A stretch of DNA of 64,000 nucleotides from Cordylochernes scorpioides. Its lineage: Eukaryota; Arthropoda; Arachnida; Pseudoscorpiones; Chernetidae. Positions 1 to 13,264 of this stretch are shown in pieces. The notes under the pieces are model-generated. The model searched no databases and had not been told where the DNA came from. It saw nothing but the letters and a program-made list of their open reading frames with translations. The stretch lies in NCBI GenBank assembly GCA_030710605.1, contig CP092872.1, positions 92,840,627-92,904,626 on the forward strand. Direction: 5' to 3'. A program made the position numbers and the translations under genes. The number at the start of each line of letters is the position of its first letter. Position 1 is the first letter of the stretch.

Positions 1-845
1 CAGAATTTACATGATTACTTATTATTATCGATAATTAATTACATAAAGATAAATTTAATATTAGTCACAGAGATTCTCTGACTGACAAATATTTCATATT
101 TATAGAAATTGTCCTTATTTACACCTAAGTAAATATATAAAATTCATTAAGAATGTCTGAATATCTATACCTCGTGCCAATCTTCTCCAGCTATTTGCAT
201 AGAAATAAATTTATACCCAGATACAGATTCCATGACCTTTAGACGTTTTATTTATATGCAATTTTTATTTATTTACACCCAAATAAATAAATAAATTGCA
301 TAAATAATGTAGAAATTTGCATAATTCGTACCTATTTTCGACAATTAATTGCATAAAGGTAAAAGTGCATTCAGCCATATAGATTACACGACCTTTTGAC
401 ATTTCATATTCATAGAATTTACGTTTATTTAAACCTAAATAAATAAATAAAATGCATATATCTAATGTAGAAATTTGCATAATTCGTACCTATTTTCGAC
501 AATTAATTGCATAAAGATAAAAGTGCATTCAGCCATATAGATTACTCGACCTTTTGACATTTCATATTCATAGAATTTACGTTTATTTAAACCTAAATAA
601 ATAAATAAAATGCATAAAGAATGTCGGAATTTGCATAATTCGTACCTATTTTCGACAATTAATTGCATAAAGATAAAAGTGCATTCAGCCATATAGATTA
701 CTCGACCTTTTGACATTTCATATTCATAGAATTTACGTTTATTTAAACCTAAATAAATAAATAAAATGCATAAAGAATGTCGAAATTTGCATATTTCCTA
801 CATATTTTCTGCAGCTAATTGCATCAAGGTAAATTTAATTTCCAT
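1..845. repeat. Tandem array, ~157-bp unit
   Basis: About five units in tandem. The phrase GCATAATTCGTACC begins at 319, 477 and 633, and a diverged form begins at 789, giving spacings of 156-158 bp. The first unit and the last are the most diverged. Each unit contains short AAATAAATAAATAA runs and a TTTGCAT octamer. Short open frames in the array come from the repeat and do not look like genes. The array may continue to the left of the window. Confidence 0.9.
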
Positions 846-1336
846 TTAGCCACAGAGTGGATAAATAAATCAATTCTCGGGGCTTTGGATAAATTAGGGG
901 AAATCCATCATGGTCCCAATTAAAGATGTGGTCGCTTCACGAGACTATTGTTCAATCCCTTTTTCCCCCGGAGCTCACTTCATCCTTCGTTGGTTGAACT
1001 GTTTTGTAACGTTAAGACCACATTTTTCATCTTTATATCCTTACCTCCTTTATAAAATACTGCCAAGCGTAATTTAATAGGATTTCCATTAATTTAATTA
1101 AATATTTTTATTGATTCTCTCTTTGAATTAAGAAATACTTCGGCTATTTTTTTTATTCTCTCGACGTTTTGACAAAAATATTTTGCCCTTGTCAGGAAAA
1201 AAAATTAAAACATTTGGCAAGGGGTTAAAATATATCTATTAAATCTATTAACGTCTTACCAGATGCTTTAGATACATTTTTGGTGCCTCTTTTGGTACAT
1301 CACTACTACCCTCCCTCGAATATATGTTGTATTAAA
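846..1336. other. Unassigned AT-rich spacer
   Basis: No gene or recognisable repeat. A slightly GC-richer patch lies near 900-1000. The rest is AT-rich. Confidence 0.5.
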
Positions 1337-1338
1337 TA

Positions 1339-2657
<1,319 letters not shown>

Positions 2658-2776
2658 TATATGCTCTCTTGTTAGATATGAATAAAGATAAACAACGTCT
2701 GAGCATACCAACTAAACAGATATTTCAAGTTGCGAATATCAGAGAAAATTTCATTTATAAAAATAAAGATATCACC

Positions 2777-3014
2777 TCTCCCGTCAAAATAGACGCTAAA
2801 ACTAAGCGCCATCTATTAACCGTCGCCGAAAACTAACTGACTCAAGTCGGTGACAAAGCCACAACACCAGCTTTGACAAACTGAGAAGAGCTCACCTGGA
2901 GACCTTAGTTTCGGGCTAATTGTCCTCGTCGGCTTTGTCACCGACCGAATCCGCTAGTTTGTGGAGACGGTCAATAGATGGCGCTTAGTTTTAGCGTCTA
3001 TTTTGACGGGAGAG
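2777..3014. repeat. Foldback element, family F
   Basis: A near-palindrome. The left arm begins CTCTCCCGTCAAAATAGACG and returns inverted as the right arm ending near 3014. The arms are about 85-90 bp around a loop of roughly 65 bp. Both arms carry the 9-mer AGATGGCGC (2806-2814 as complement, 2976-2984 direct). Related truncated copies lie at 14614-14772 and 40237-40331. It has no coding capacity and is probably a non-autonomous element. Confidence 0.85.
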
Positions 3015-3067
3015 ACGAGCTTTATTTTTTTTAGATCAATTTTCTTCCGGAAAACTTTCTATTTTTT

Positions 3068-3305
3068 TTTTAAATATAAGAAGTTCGAAAGGGGAGCAGT
3101 AACAAGCTCGCTAGAAACCTGGTCTCAGCTGGCCTGACTGATAGTACTCTGTAAGGTCCAGGGATACAGAATGCACTCCATGTTAGGAGCAGTTGCACAA
3201 GGCGTCTGTTCCTCATGTCAGAGGTGACCATTTCATATTGGAGCTGAGTCGGCCTGCTACTGAGTAGTGCTCCCAGTCTTAATGACAAAGGAAGATGCAT
3301 TCTAC
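3068..3305 (-). repeat. Dispersed retroposon-like repeat R, copy 1
   Basis: About 235 bp with clear similarity to 39236-39485. Both begin GGGGAGCAGTAACAAGCTC and end in ATTCTACTTCACCC on the plus strand. The better-preserved copy at 39 kb has an 11-bp target duplication, which suggests a SINE or a LINE 3' fragment. Orientation is uncertain. No pol III box or protein domain was recognised. Confidence 0.7.
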
Positions 3306-3435
3306 TTCACCCAATCATGATGGTTGTCAAAACATCATCAACAAGCTTTACATACTTGATACCCTGATATGATTGAGTGTAGATAGTAAAGATGGAAGAA
3401 TTCAATCAAAGAGATAGCCACGCTTTATGGCAATA

Positions 3436-3613
3436 CAATAGAACCACCTCTCTTTAAAGAACACCTAATTACAGAGCCAAAGTGTCCTTTAGGAAGAAGT
3501 GTCCTCTTACCGTAGAATTGTTAAATAGTAAAAATGATAATTTTGCAAATGAAAACTGTCCTTTGTGGAGAGGTGTCCGATAGCCGGGTGTCCGCTAAAG
3601 GGAGGTTCTACTG
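3436..3613. mobile_element. MITE (178 bp, TA target)
   Basis: Imperfect inverted ends of about 30 bp. The right end reads as the complement of CAGTAGAACCTCCCTTTAGC. The left end is CAATAGAACCACCTCTCTTT. Both are flanked by TA. The end sequence and TA target are typical of pogo/Tigger-like MITEs. No coding capacity. Confidence 0.75.
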
Positions 3614-3618
3614 TATTA

Positions 3619-4130
3619 ATAAAATAACTAGTTTTGCATCTGTACATCCATCTATAGAATATCACCATGATTTATTAGAAATGTATTTTAAAAAATGCAT
3701 ACATTGATCAACATAAAATCATAAGAATAAAACAACAACAGCTTTATTAGGATATTTCCATCCTGTAAGGACTCGCCATACATCATTTTCATGGAGAAAA
3801 GGGGGAAAAAAACATAAACAAAGGAAAGAAGGGAAAATGAAAAGGAAATCAAAGTATTCAACATAAATATACAAATTAACTATGGATAGAAATTGTTCTG
3901 TAATTTTAGTTCTTAGAGATTACCTTGTTCTCTAACGCTTTATGAAAGTTAAACAATTCTATCGCTATATATTTTTTCTCGGACATTATTCTGATTAGCT
4001 GAACTGGGTTCATGTAGACTTGGATAATGTTCTTTAAGATCTTATTCCGTTCCTAGTTAACAATAATGCATTCAGAGATCATAAGGATAAAACATCAATA
4101 GGATCATTAATACTTCACTACAATCGCTAT
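3619..4130. other. Unassigned AT-rich spacer
   Basis: Nothing recognisable beyond low-complexity A-rich runs around 3790-3850. Confidence 0.5.
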
Positions 4131-4137
4131 TAAAGGA

Positions 4138-4190
4138 TGACGTCACGATAACGTGCGCCTGCGCAGTAAGGAAGTCAATATAAGTAGGCG
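4138..4190. promoter_or_regulatory. Promoter-like cluster (CRE, NRF-1-like, TATA-like)
   Basis: A perfect CRE octamer TGACGTCA (4138-4145) is followed by TGCGCCTGCGCA (4154-4165), close to the NRF-1 palindrome. A weak TATA-like ATATAAG follows near 4179. The cluster is a local GC peak in AT-rich DNA. No reading frame follows it, so it may be a repeat-borne or dead promoter. Confidence 0.4.
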
Positions 4191-4199
4191 GGATAAATA

Positions 4200-5260
4200 C
4201 CACACAACTCTCTAATTGCTATTTAAATCCACTAATTATTTTAAAAGCTCCATCAGTTGGAAGTTTTCAGCGGCGCTAGAGGAAATACATAGCGTCATCT
4301 ATCGGTTATTATTGGAAATATTTTAAAGCTTTTTTTTCTCTATATCTATATAGATAATACCGTAACAGAGTTTTCCATTGTAAAGTCGTGAGCTATCTCC
4401 TCCGAAGATTCTGAACTACACATAACGATCTATATACCAAAATTTTCGTTATTTTTTTCTTCGTATGATAGGCCTGTTTTTATTTTCCTAATGTTAACAG
4501 TTATTTTTATTTTTTAATTTAATCTATTTTACAATCGTAGATTTTTTGCATTTATCATCATCAATTCTTTTGTTTACAATTGCGTACTTTTATAGAGAGA
4601 AATAAAGAAATACATAATTGATTAGATACAAAAGTGTGAACCAGAAAGTCGATTTTTAAAAATGTTATTATTTAATATAAACTTATTTTAATTTAATTTT
4701 GAAATGAAAAGGTAGTGTAAAAGTGTATATGAGGTTAGATTCAAATAGGTTAAATTATGTTAGTTTAATCGCTAAATAAGGTTAGTTTTAGATAAGTTGA
4801 ATTAGGTTAGTTTCAGATAATTTAAAAAAATAATGTTCGTTTTTAAAAAAATAATTCGAAATAGTAAGTATATATATTAATATAAAAGATCGAAATGTAA
4901 AAATCACTATGTCCAAAATCTTCGCTTTAACTCGTGTAAAACGGCTCGAAGGTACGGCGGTGTCAACGTACAGCGCCGCCTACCAAAGTTAACCTTTTCT
5001 GGGAACTCACCAGGTTATATTATTTTTCGAATTGTAGATTGAATTATTACTTTTAATCTATCTTTTATAGTGTCTTCAATAGTGTGTGACGTTTCAGCAA
5101 CAGCATCAGACAGAAGAATAAATGAACTAAAGAATAAAATCTCATTTTTTCTTTTGTCTGATGATGGTGGCATTTGAATTAGGTCTTATTTTTTTTTATT
5201 AATTTGTTATAGTTTTTCATTTGAATTTAGCTCCATTTTTGTGTCTTATTTCTTCTTTAT
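4200..5260. other. Unassigned AT-rich spacer
   Basis: No genes seen. A short GC-richer patch sits at 4930-5000. The stretch 5085-5125 (GACGTTTCAGCAACAGCATC) resembles terminal sequences of retroelements but is too short to assign. Confidence 0.4.
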
Positions 5261-5261
5261 A

Positions 5262-7105
5262 TTAAAACTTAGAATTAAGCTTTGCTTTTTTATATACATG
5301 TTTATTACACATTTAGCAATACTTTTTCTTTATATTTGCTCTTATTTACTCATTTTTTTACTCTTTCACAATCAGATTTTGAAAATGGCTAAATGGCTTC
5401 ACTTCTCCCTATTTGCTTTTGTAGCTTTTCTTATAAAAAAAATATTAGAACTTAGAATTAAGCTTTGCTTTTTTATATACATGTTTGTTACACATTTAGC
5501 AATATATATACCAAAATATTTTTTTGAATACTTACCTCTTTTAGTGAATTTTTGTCAGGGGGGCTACAAAAGTGCCGTACTTATGCAGTATTTTGATGCT
5601 TTTCCTGTGAAAAGGATAATGAAATTTAAAATTAAGCTTTGCTTTTTTATATACATGTTATTTACACATTTAGCAATATATACACAGAAATATTTTTGGA
5701 ATATTTAACTTTTTTGGTGAATTTTTGTCAGGGAAGCTATGGACTGCCGTAATCATGCATTATGTTGATGTTCTTCTCATAAAAAAAATATTTGGGTTTG
5801 GAATTGGGCTTTGCTTTTTTGTATACATGTTTTTTACATATTTAGCAATTTACACACAGAAAAATTTTGGAATATTTAACTTTCTTGGTGAATTTTTGTC
5901 AGGGAAGCTATGGACTGCCGTAATCATGCGGCTGCAAAAGTGCCGTACTTATGCAGTATTTTGATGCTTTTCCTGTGGAAAGGATAATGAAATTTAAAAT
6001 TAAGCTTTGCTTTTTTAAAAAATGTTATTTACACATTTAGCAATATATACACAGAAATATTTTTGGAATATTTAACTTTTTTGGTGAATTTTTGTCAGGG
6101 AAGCTATGGACTGCCGTAATCATGCATTATGTTGATGTTCTTCTCATAAAAAAAATATTTGGGTTTGGAATTGGGCTTTGCTTTTTTGTATACATGTTTT
6201 TTACATATTTAGCAATTTACACACAGAAAAATTTTGGAATATTTAACTTTCTTGGTGAATTTTTGTCAGGGAAGCTATGGACTGCCGTAATCATGCGGCT
6301 GCAAAAGTGCCGTACTTATGCAGTATTTTGATGCTTTTCCTGTGGAAAGGATAATGAAATTTAAAATTAAGCTTTGCTTTTTTATATACATGTTATTTAC
6401 ACATTTAGCAATATATACACAGAAATATTTTTGGAATATTTAACTTTTTTGGTGAATTTTTGTCAGGGAAGCTATGGACTGCCGTAATCATGCATTATGT
6501 TGATGTTCTTCTCATAAAAAAAATATTTGGGTTTGGAATTGGGCTTTGCTTTTTTGTATACATGTTTTTTACATATTTAGCAATTTACACACAGAAAAAT
6601 TTTGGAATATTTAACTTTCTTGGTGAATTTTTGTCAGGGAAGCTATGGACTGCCGTAATCATGCGGCTGCAAAAGTGCCGTACTTATGCAGTATTTTGAT
6701 GCTTTTCCTGTGGAAAGGATAATGAAATTTAAAATTAAGCTTTGCTTTTTTATATACATGTTATTTATACATTTAGCAATATATACACAGAAATATTTTT
6801 GGAATATTTAACTTTTTTGGTGAATTTTTGTCAGGGAAGCTATGAACTGCCGTAATCATGCATTATGTTGATGTTCTTCTCATAAAAAAAATATTTGGGT
6901 TTGGAATTGGGCTTTGCTTTTTTGTATACATGTTTTTTACATATTTAGCAATTTACACACAGAAAAATTTTGGAATATTTAACTTTCTTGGTGAATTTTT
7001 GTCAGGGAAGCTATGGACTGCCGTAATCATGCAATATGTTGATGTTCTTCTCATAAAAAAAAATATTTGGGTTTAGAATTGGGCTTTGCTTTTTTATATA
7101 CATAC
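5262..7105. repeat. Higher-order tandem array (~184-bp subunits, ~368-bp dimers)
   Basis: The basic unit carries AAGCTTTGCTTTTTTATATA plus ATTTAGCAATATATACACAG. From about 5700 two diverged subunits alternate as a homogenised dimer: the same 79-codon open frame recurs at 5725, 6092 and 6460, with spacings of 367 and 368 bp. One copy has a small deletion near 6018. Those frames are shadows of the repeat, not genes. The array ends where the Helitron-related inverted repeat starts. Confidence 0.92.
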
Positions 7106-8346
7106 TAACAACAGAACTACACTACTTTAAGGACATGAGAGCACATGCACTGTATCACCATACGTGTACCATTTTCAAAGACCCTGCTTAGGATTAAAAC
7201 TTCTCAGATGCATAACAATAGTACCAACCTAGAGGTTAACTGGTGTGGATGCATTCCTCTGGGAGTGAGACTATTGAGAAATTCAGTAGGGAGTTATTTT
7301 GCTTCTCCGCATTCTAACACTCCAACTGTTATCACTGTGGAAACACTGACTCATGTTTGGTAAGCAATTTCAGGGAAGAAACTATAGACATTGGATTAAA
7401 TAAATTATTAATTAAATTGCATTAAATAAAAATTATTAGATTTAAATAAATATTATTAGAGTGAAAAAAAAAGACAGAAATTAACAAATTAGAAAATAAA
7501 ATTTCGAAAAATGCAACTATATTGCAGATAAGATAAGAGGACCTTATTAAAAAATACATAAACAAACTGTAATTCGACACTCGATAATTCGACACTTTCG
7601 ATAATTCGACCATTTTAAAAATCAAATTTACAAGGTTGATTGTTGTTTAAATACAACTTTGCTTTTGCATGCATAAACACAGGCTCTTGTAGCAAGAACC
7701 CAAATATTATTTATAGTCATAGCAAAAGCCAACTAAGTAAAAACTGATGCCTCTTCAGAATGAATGGAAGACTGAAATCTGAAGGAGCAGAAGATATGGG
7801 TCATTTATACTTTCACCAATGCCTTTAGGATCTTTGCGATGGAACGCGTATGGTGTTTCAGCGCATGTGCTCTCATGTCCTTGAAGCACATATACTGACA
7901 GTGCCCAAAGTTGAACACACTGTATAGTGTCTGAAATATCTTTGGCCCCTTCGGATACCAACCTTCGCTTCATTCTAGAGAGGCGTTAGTTTTCATGTCA
8001 TATTTGTAATATAGTTTTGTTGTTTGCAATTTTCTTTTATTTTTTCCTTTCAAATATGTATCCACTCTGAAATATAGTTTGTAAATTTTTATTCCAATTT
8101 ATTTTCTTATATATATATGTATTTTTTTTTTCATTTCCAAAATATTTATTTATACTTTCACCAATGCCTTTAGGATCTTTGCGATGGCACACGTATGGTG
8201 TTTCAGCGCATGTGCTCTCATGTCCTTGAAGCACATATACTGACAGTGCCCAAAGTTGAACACACTGTATAGTGTCTGAAATATCTTTGGCCCCTTCGGA
8301 TACCAACCTTCGCTTCATTCTAGAGAGGCGTTAGTTTTCACTAAGG

Positions 8347-8493
8347 TTGGCTTTTGCTATGACTATAAATAAGGCTCAAGGCCAAACCTTGGCTACAAGA
8401 GCCTGTGTTTACGCACGGACAACTTTATATGTGGCTTTTTCAAGTGTGCGAACATTGGATAGCATACATGTAAAGATGACCCATATCTTCTGC
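8347..8493 (+). pseudogene. Helitron helicase (PIF1-like) C-terminal fragment
   Basis: The conceptual peptide starts MAFAMTINKAQGQTL and continues ACVYARTTLYVAFSSVRTLD. This matches the last conserved motifs of PIF1-type SF1 helicases: an F-A-(M)-T-I-(N)-K-(A/S)-Q-G-Q-T-(L) motif, then L-Y-V-A-(L/F)-S-x-V-R. In intact Helitrons this helicase is fused to a rolling-circle Rep nuclease and unwinds DNA during transposition. Only about 48 codons of similarity remain. The expected Arg in SRVR is Ser here (SSVR), so the motif VI arginine is altered. No upstream Walker A/B motifs were found. Dead fragment. Confidence 0.8.
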
Positions 8494-9266
8494 TCCTTCA
8501 GATTTCAGTCTTCCATTCATTCTGAAGAGGCATCAGTTTTCACTAAAGTTGGCTTTTGCTATGACTATAAATAATATTTGGGTTCTTGCTACAAGAGCCT
8601 GTGTTTATGCATGCAAAATCAAAGTTGTATTTAAACAACAATCAACCTTGTAAATTTGATTTTTAAAATGGTCGAATTATCGAAAGTGTCGAATTATCGA
8701 AAGTGTCGAATTATCGATAGTGTCGAATTACAGTTTGTTTATTTATTTTTTAACAAGGCCCTCTTATCTTATCTGCAATATAGTTGTATTTTTCGAAATT
8801 TTATTTTCTAATTTGTTATTTTTTTTCTTTTTTTTTTTTTCACTCTAATAATATTTATTTAAATCTAATAATTTTTATTTAATGCAATTTGATTAATAAT
8901 TTATTTAATCCAATGTCTATAGTTTCTTCCCTGAAATTGCTTACCAAACATGAGTCAGTGTTTCCACAGTGTTAACAGTTGGAGTGTTAGAATGCGGAGA
9001 AGCAAAATAACTCCCTACTGAATTTCTCAATAGTCTTACTCCGAGAGGAATGCATCCACACCAGTTAACCTCTAGGTTGGTACTATTGTTATGCTTCTGA
9101 GAAGTTTTAATCCTAAGCAGGGTCTTTGAAAATGGTACACGTATGGTGATACAGTGCATGTGCTCTCATGTCCTTAAAGAAGTGTAGTTCTGTTGTTTGC
9201 AATTTCATTTTCGGATTTGTTAAAATTTTTCTTCTATAGTTTCTCACCTGCGGGTCCTTCGGGTAA

Positions 9267-9297
9267 ACCCGGGGCGTTGCCCGGGTCACTCGGCTAG
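9267..9297 (+). other. Helitron 3' end: hairpin + CTAG
   Basis: ACCCGGG (9267-9273) pairs with CCCGGGT (9280-9286) around the loop GCGTTG. After a 7-base spacer comes CTAG (9294-9297) and then T. Helitrons end in CTRR about 10 bases after such a hairpin and insert between A and T, so this fits the family rules exactly. Confidence 0.88.
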
Positions 9298-9425
9298 TTC
9301 AACTATAATAACAAAGCACGCTTTCCTGCTAAGGACACTAAGGTCGAATGTAAGAAAAAAATATCTATATATCTATATATCCAAATAATTTATGCTGGAT
9401 ATTAAATTATAATTAGAATAGGTTT

Positions 9426-9630
9426 TGTTGAAAAGTGACTCGCACCTCGGCTGTCGCTTAGCAACGGCCACTTCCCCCAGACATTACGTAACTGTATATA
9501 GGTTTCAGATTTGCTTGCTTGTTGACTGCCACCGCTTACCTCTTTTAACTCTCTATTGTTTGTCATCTAAATATAATCTTTTGATAATTAAACATACTTT
9601 CTGAGATCCAACCTCTGTTTTATTCTTACA
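9426..9630 (+). repeat. Copia 5' LTR (205 bp)
   Basis: TGTTGAAAAG...TTCTTACA. It contains a TATA-like TGTATATAGG near 9493, which would sit in U3 and drive the genomic transcript. Same length as the 3' LTR, with no difference seen by eye. Confidence 0.96.
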
Positions 9631-9650
9631 TGGCAGCAGAGCTTGGTTGG
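9631..9650 (+). promoter_or_regulatory. Copia primer binding site
   Basis: TGGCAGCAGAGCTTGGTTGG follows the 5' LTR directly. It starts with TGG, the complement of a tRNA CCA end, and resembles binding sites for initiator-Met tRNA used by many retroelements. The tRNA assignment is from memory of the family and needs a search. Confidence 0.7.
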
Positions 9651-9700
9651 TATCAAATATTTTTTGTTTATCTAAGCTGAAATTCGTTTGCTTGCTCAAG

Positions 9701-12700
9701 ATGACAACTGAACTTCCACAAATTCAAAAATTCAACGGCGATAATTTTCATCTATGGAAATTTCAAATGAAGATTATTCTAGAAGCAAAAGATCTTCTCA
9801 GTATAACTGATGGCTCTGAGGTAAAACCTGAAATAGAGGATATTGCAAAATTCTCTAACTGGAAAAAGAAAGATGCAAAATCCAAAATGCTGATCACTAC
9901 TGCTCTAGAGTTTAAATATCTTCAACAGATTGTTAATTGCCAGACTTCAGCAGAAATGTGGAAGAAATTATCAACAATATATGAACTGAAATCTGAAACA
10001 AACAAATATTTGCTGCAACAAAGATTTTTCGAATATAAAATGAATCCAAATGATAACATTGCTACTCATATTTCCAAAGTTGAAACTCTGGCACAACAAA
10101 TGAAAGATCTAGGTGAGCCAATCTCTGATGTTGCCCTAATTACAAAGATAATTTGCAGCTTGCCTGATAAATACAAGAATTTCATAACAGCATGGGATTC
10201 AGTTTCATCAGAAGAAAAGACACTAGAAAACTTGACGGCAAGATTACTGAAAGAAGAAAGCTTACAGGATCATTGGGATTCTTCAGGAAATTCTAAACCA
10301 GATAATGCCTTGATGACTTTTTCAAAGTTCAACAGAAATTCAACAGCTTCCAACAAACAACAGCAGCATCAACAATCCATTAAAGATAAAAAGAAGAACA
10401 CACACTGTGGATATTGCAAGAAGAAAGGACATTGGTGGAAAGAATGCTATAAAAGAAAGGAAGAACAAAAAGGACAACAGCCAAGTTCTTCATCCAGAGA
10501 TGATAGCTGTGCTTTTTCAGCTGAGACAAGTGCCTTCCTCGCTGAAACAAAGGATTCCTGGATTGCAGATTCTGGAGCAACGGATCACATGACTTTCAGA
10601 AGAGAATGGTTCTCTACGTTCGAAGAAATACCAGAAGGTGTTCATCCTGTGTGCCTTGGAGATGGAAAGCAGATCTATGCAAAAGGTAAGGGAAATATTG
10701 ATATTCTCTCTTATGTTGATAGTCAGAAAATTAATGCAACTCTTTTGGATGTTCTCTATGTACCTGAATTGGAGACTAATCTTTTCTCAATATCTACTGC
10801 AACAAAACATGGTTTGACGCTCATTTGTAAAGGAAATCAGATAAAATTGACTAAAAATTCGAAAGTGCTAGTTACTGGAATAAAGGACAATTCAAATCTT
10901 TATAGAATTTTTATTAAAGCAAAGCAATCTTCACAAACTCATGTTGCTCAGTTAAGTCTAGATATATGGCATCAAAGAATGGGTCATGTAAATCCTATAA
11001 AATTAACCCAAATGTTTGAAAATAATGTTTTTGAAGACGACATTAAAATTAGAGAAAAGCCTGATTCTTTACTATGTGAAGCATGCATCTATGGAAAACA
11101 AAATAGAAAGGTTTTTCACGCGTCAACAAGTCCAAATTCGACCTATCCAGGAGAGCTGATCTATTCAGATGTTTGTGGACCAATGAGTAAAAGATCACCA
11201 GGTGGATCATTATATTTTGTATCATTCAAGGATGATTTTTCAAGATTTAGAGTGGCCTATTTCATTAGGCATAAATCAGATGTTCTTGAGAAATTTAAAG
11301 AATTTGTAAAAAGGGTTAGGACTGAAACTGGAAATAAAATAAAAAGATTCAGAACAGATTATGGCACAGAATTCTTAAATAAGAATTTTTCTGATTATCT
11401 AAAATCTCTAGGAATTGTTCATGAACTCACTGCTCCATATACCCCAGAACAGAATGGAATTGCTAAAAGAGATAACAGAACAATAGTTGAATCAGCTAAA
11501 TGCATGTTACATGGAAGAAAAATGCCGCTTGAACTGTGGGCTGAAGCCGTAAACACAGCAGTCTATCTCTTAAATAGATGTACTACTAATGTATTGGGAA
11601 ATTCTACACCTTATGAAATATGGTACAAGAGAAAACCCTCCATCTTACATTTGAAAAATTTTGGATGTAACGCTTATGTGCATATACCAAAAGATAACAG
11701 AAAGAAATTAGACAAAAAGAGTATTCGTACATTTTTTGTTGGATATACTGAAACTAACAAAAATTATAGAATGTGGGATCCTATTGCTAGAAAAATTATC
11801 ATAAGCAGAGATGTAATATTTACTGAAGCTAATACATCAGAAAATATTCAGGATAACCAACAAGAGCAGGTAACTATATACAGTGAAGAAAGTGTTGATA
11901 ACACAAATACCAGTTCCAAACCAGAAGAATCATGTCGATACCCTCTCAGGAATAGAATCAGAGAAAATGAACAAACATCAACCAGCTGTACAAGAGCTAT
12001 TTCATATGCTTGTTATGTCCATGACCAAGAACCATTGAACTATGAAGATGCAATTGTAGGACAAAACTCAAAACAGTGGAAACTAGCTATGGACGATGAA
12101 TTCAATTCCATGATGAAAAATCAAACATGGACGTATGTGACACTACCATCAGACAGAAAAGCTATTGCATGCAAGTGGGTATACAAAATAAAGCAAAATG
12201 CAGATGGATCAAATAAAATGTTTAAGGCTAGACTAGTTGCGAAAGGTTATTCACAAAAACCAGGACTTGATTATGGTGAAACTTTTTCTCCAGTAGTAAA
12301 ATTCGATTCAATTAGAACAATCTTATCACTTTGTGCATAACTTGATATGGAAATGATTCAGTTAGATGTAAAATCTGCCTTCTTGAATGGTGATTTGGAA
12401 GAAGAACTTTACATGGAACAACCCCAAGGTTATGAAAACCCAGATTTTCCAAATCATGTTTGCTCTCTTCAGAAAAGCATCTATGGTCTTAAGCAATCCC
12501 CCAGAATGTGGAACAAGAAATTTCATGAGTTTTTAATTAAGTTTGATCTCAAACCTAGCATATCAGATTCATGTGTCTATACAATGAAATGTAAACAGGC
12601 TTACATATTACTTGCAATATATGTAGATGATTGCTTAATCTGCAGTGTAAATAAACAACATTTAGATGATATAGTACAGTACTTAAATTCCAATTTTGAA

Positions 12701-13264
12701 ATAAAAACTTTTACTGCCGATTATTTCCTTGGCCTACAAATATATCGAGATAGAACAACTAAAATGTTATTTCTGCATCAAGCCTCATACATTGAAAGAA
12801 CACTTGAACATTACAACCTTCTTGATATTAAGTTACAATCTGTACCTTCTGATCCTTACTCAAAACTAACAAAAGAGATGTGCCCAAAGGATGATCAGGA
12901 AATTGAAGAAATGAACAAGATTCCATACAGACAGACAATTGGTAGTTTAATGTACCTCATGACTGGAACTAGACCTGATATTGCCTACGCAGTCAACAGG
13001 GTTAGCCAATTTATGAACAACCCAGGACCTTCACATTGGACCGCAGTAAAGAAAATATTTGGATACTTAAAAGCTACGAAAAACATCGGTATTTGTTTTG
13101 GTGGGAGTTCCTGCACTTCAACCCTGATAGGTTTTTCCGATGCTGATTTTGCTGCAGACATATTTACGAAAGCTCTACCTCCAGAAAGGCATAAAAGACT
13201 AAGGAGCCAACTTGGACTGTTTGAAACAACGGAGTGCTCGTCAGGTGGGAGTGTTGAAAAGTGA
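9701..13264 (+). pseudogene. Copia gag-pol polyprotein, disabled
   Basis: I chose the ATG at 9701 (MTTELPQIQKF) because copia gag proteins begin with this type of motif; an in-frame upstream ATG at 9647 lies beside the primer site. Residues numbered from 9701 are as follows. Gag is UBN2-like. The zinc knuckle C-x2-C-x4-H-x4-C is at 236-249. The protease DSGA begins at Asp290. The integrase zinc region starts WHQRMGH at 423. Integrase core Asp residues are 490 and 553. Reverse transcriptase YVDD is at 12620-12631. Lesions are as follows. The residue 36 after Asp553, where the catalytic Glu of DD35E belongs, is Lys589 (codon AAA, 11465). A TAA at 12338-12340 interrupts reverse transcriptase, with the same frame continuing after it. 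The RNase H domain is deleted in frame: SDADFA joins directly to the C-terminal ADIFTKALP near 13151-13157. It cannot make a complete active polyprotein. Confidence 0.95.

Larger units (their letters stand above)
7106..9297 (+). mobile_element. Helitron-derived composite with large inverted repeat
   Basis: Two long inverted arms, about 7106-7802 and 8477-9200, surround a centre with two direct copies of a ~185-bp block (7803-7984 and 8148-8340) and a helicase tail (8341-8490). The right side ends in a GC hairpin followed by CTAG and then T (9294-9298), the classical Helitron 3' terminus. No Rep nuclease domain and no clear 5' TC end were found. This reads as a rearranged, non-autonomous Helitron remnant rather than a full element. 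Confidence 0.75.

Noticed and set aside
5241-7076. Series of hydrophobic 70-155-codon open frames
   Set aside because: They are repeated translations of a tandem array with identical 79-residue products and no start context.
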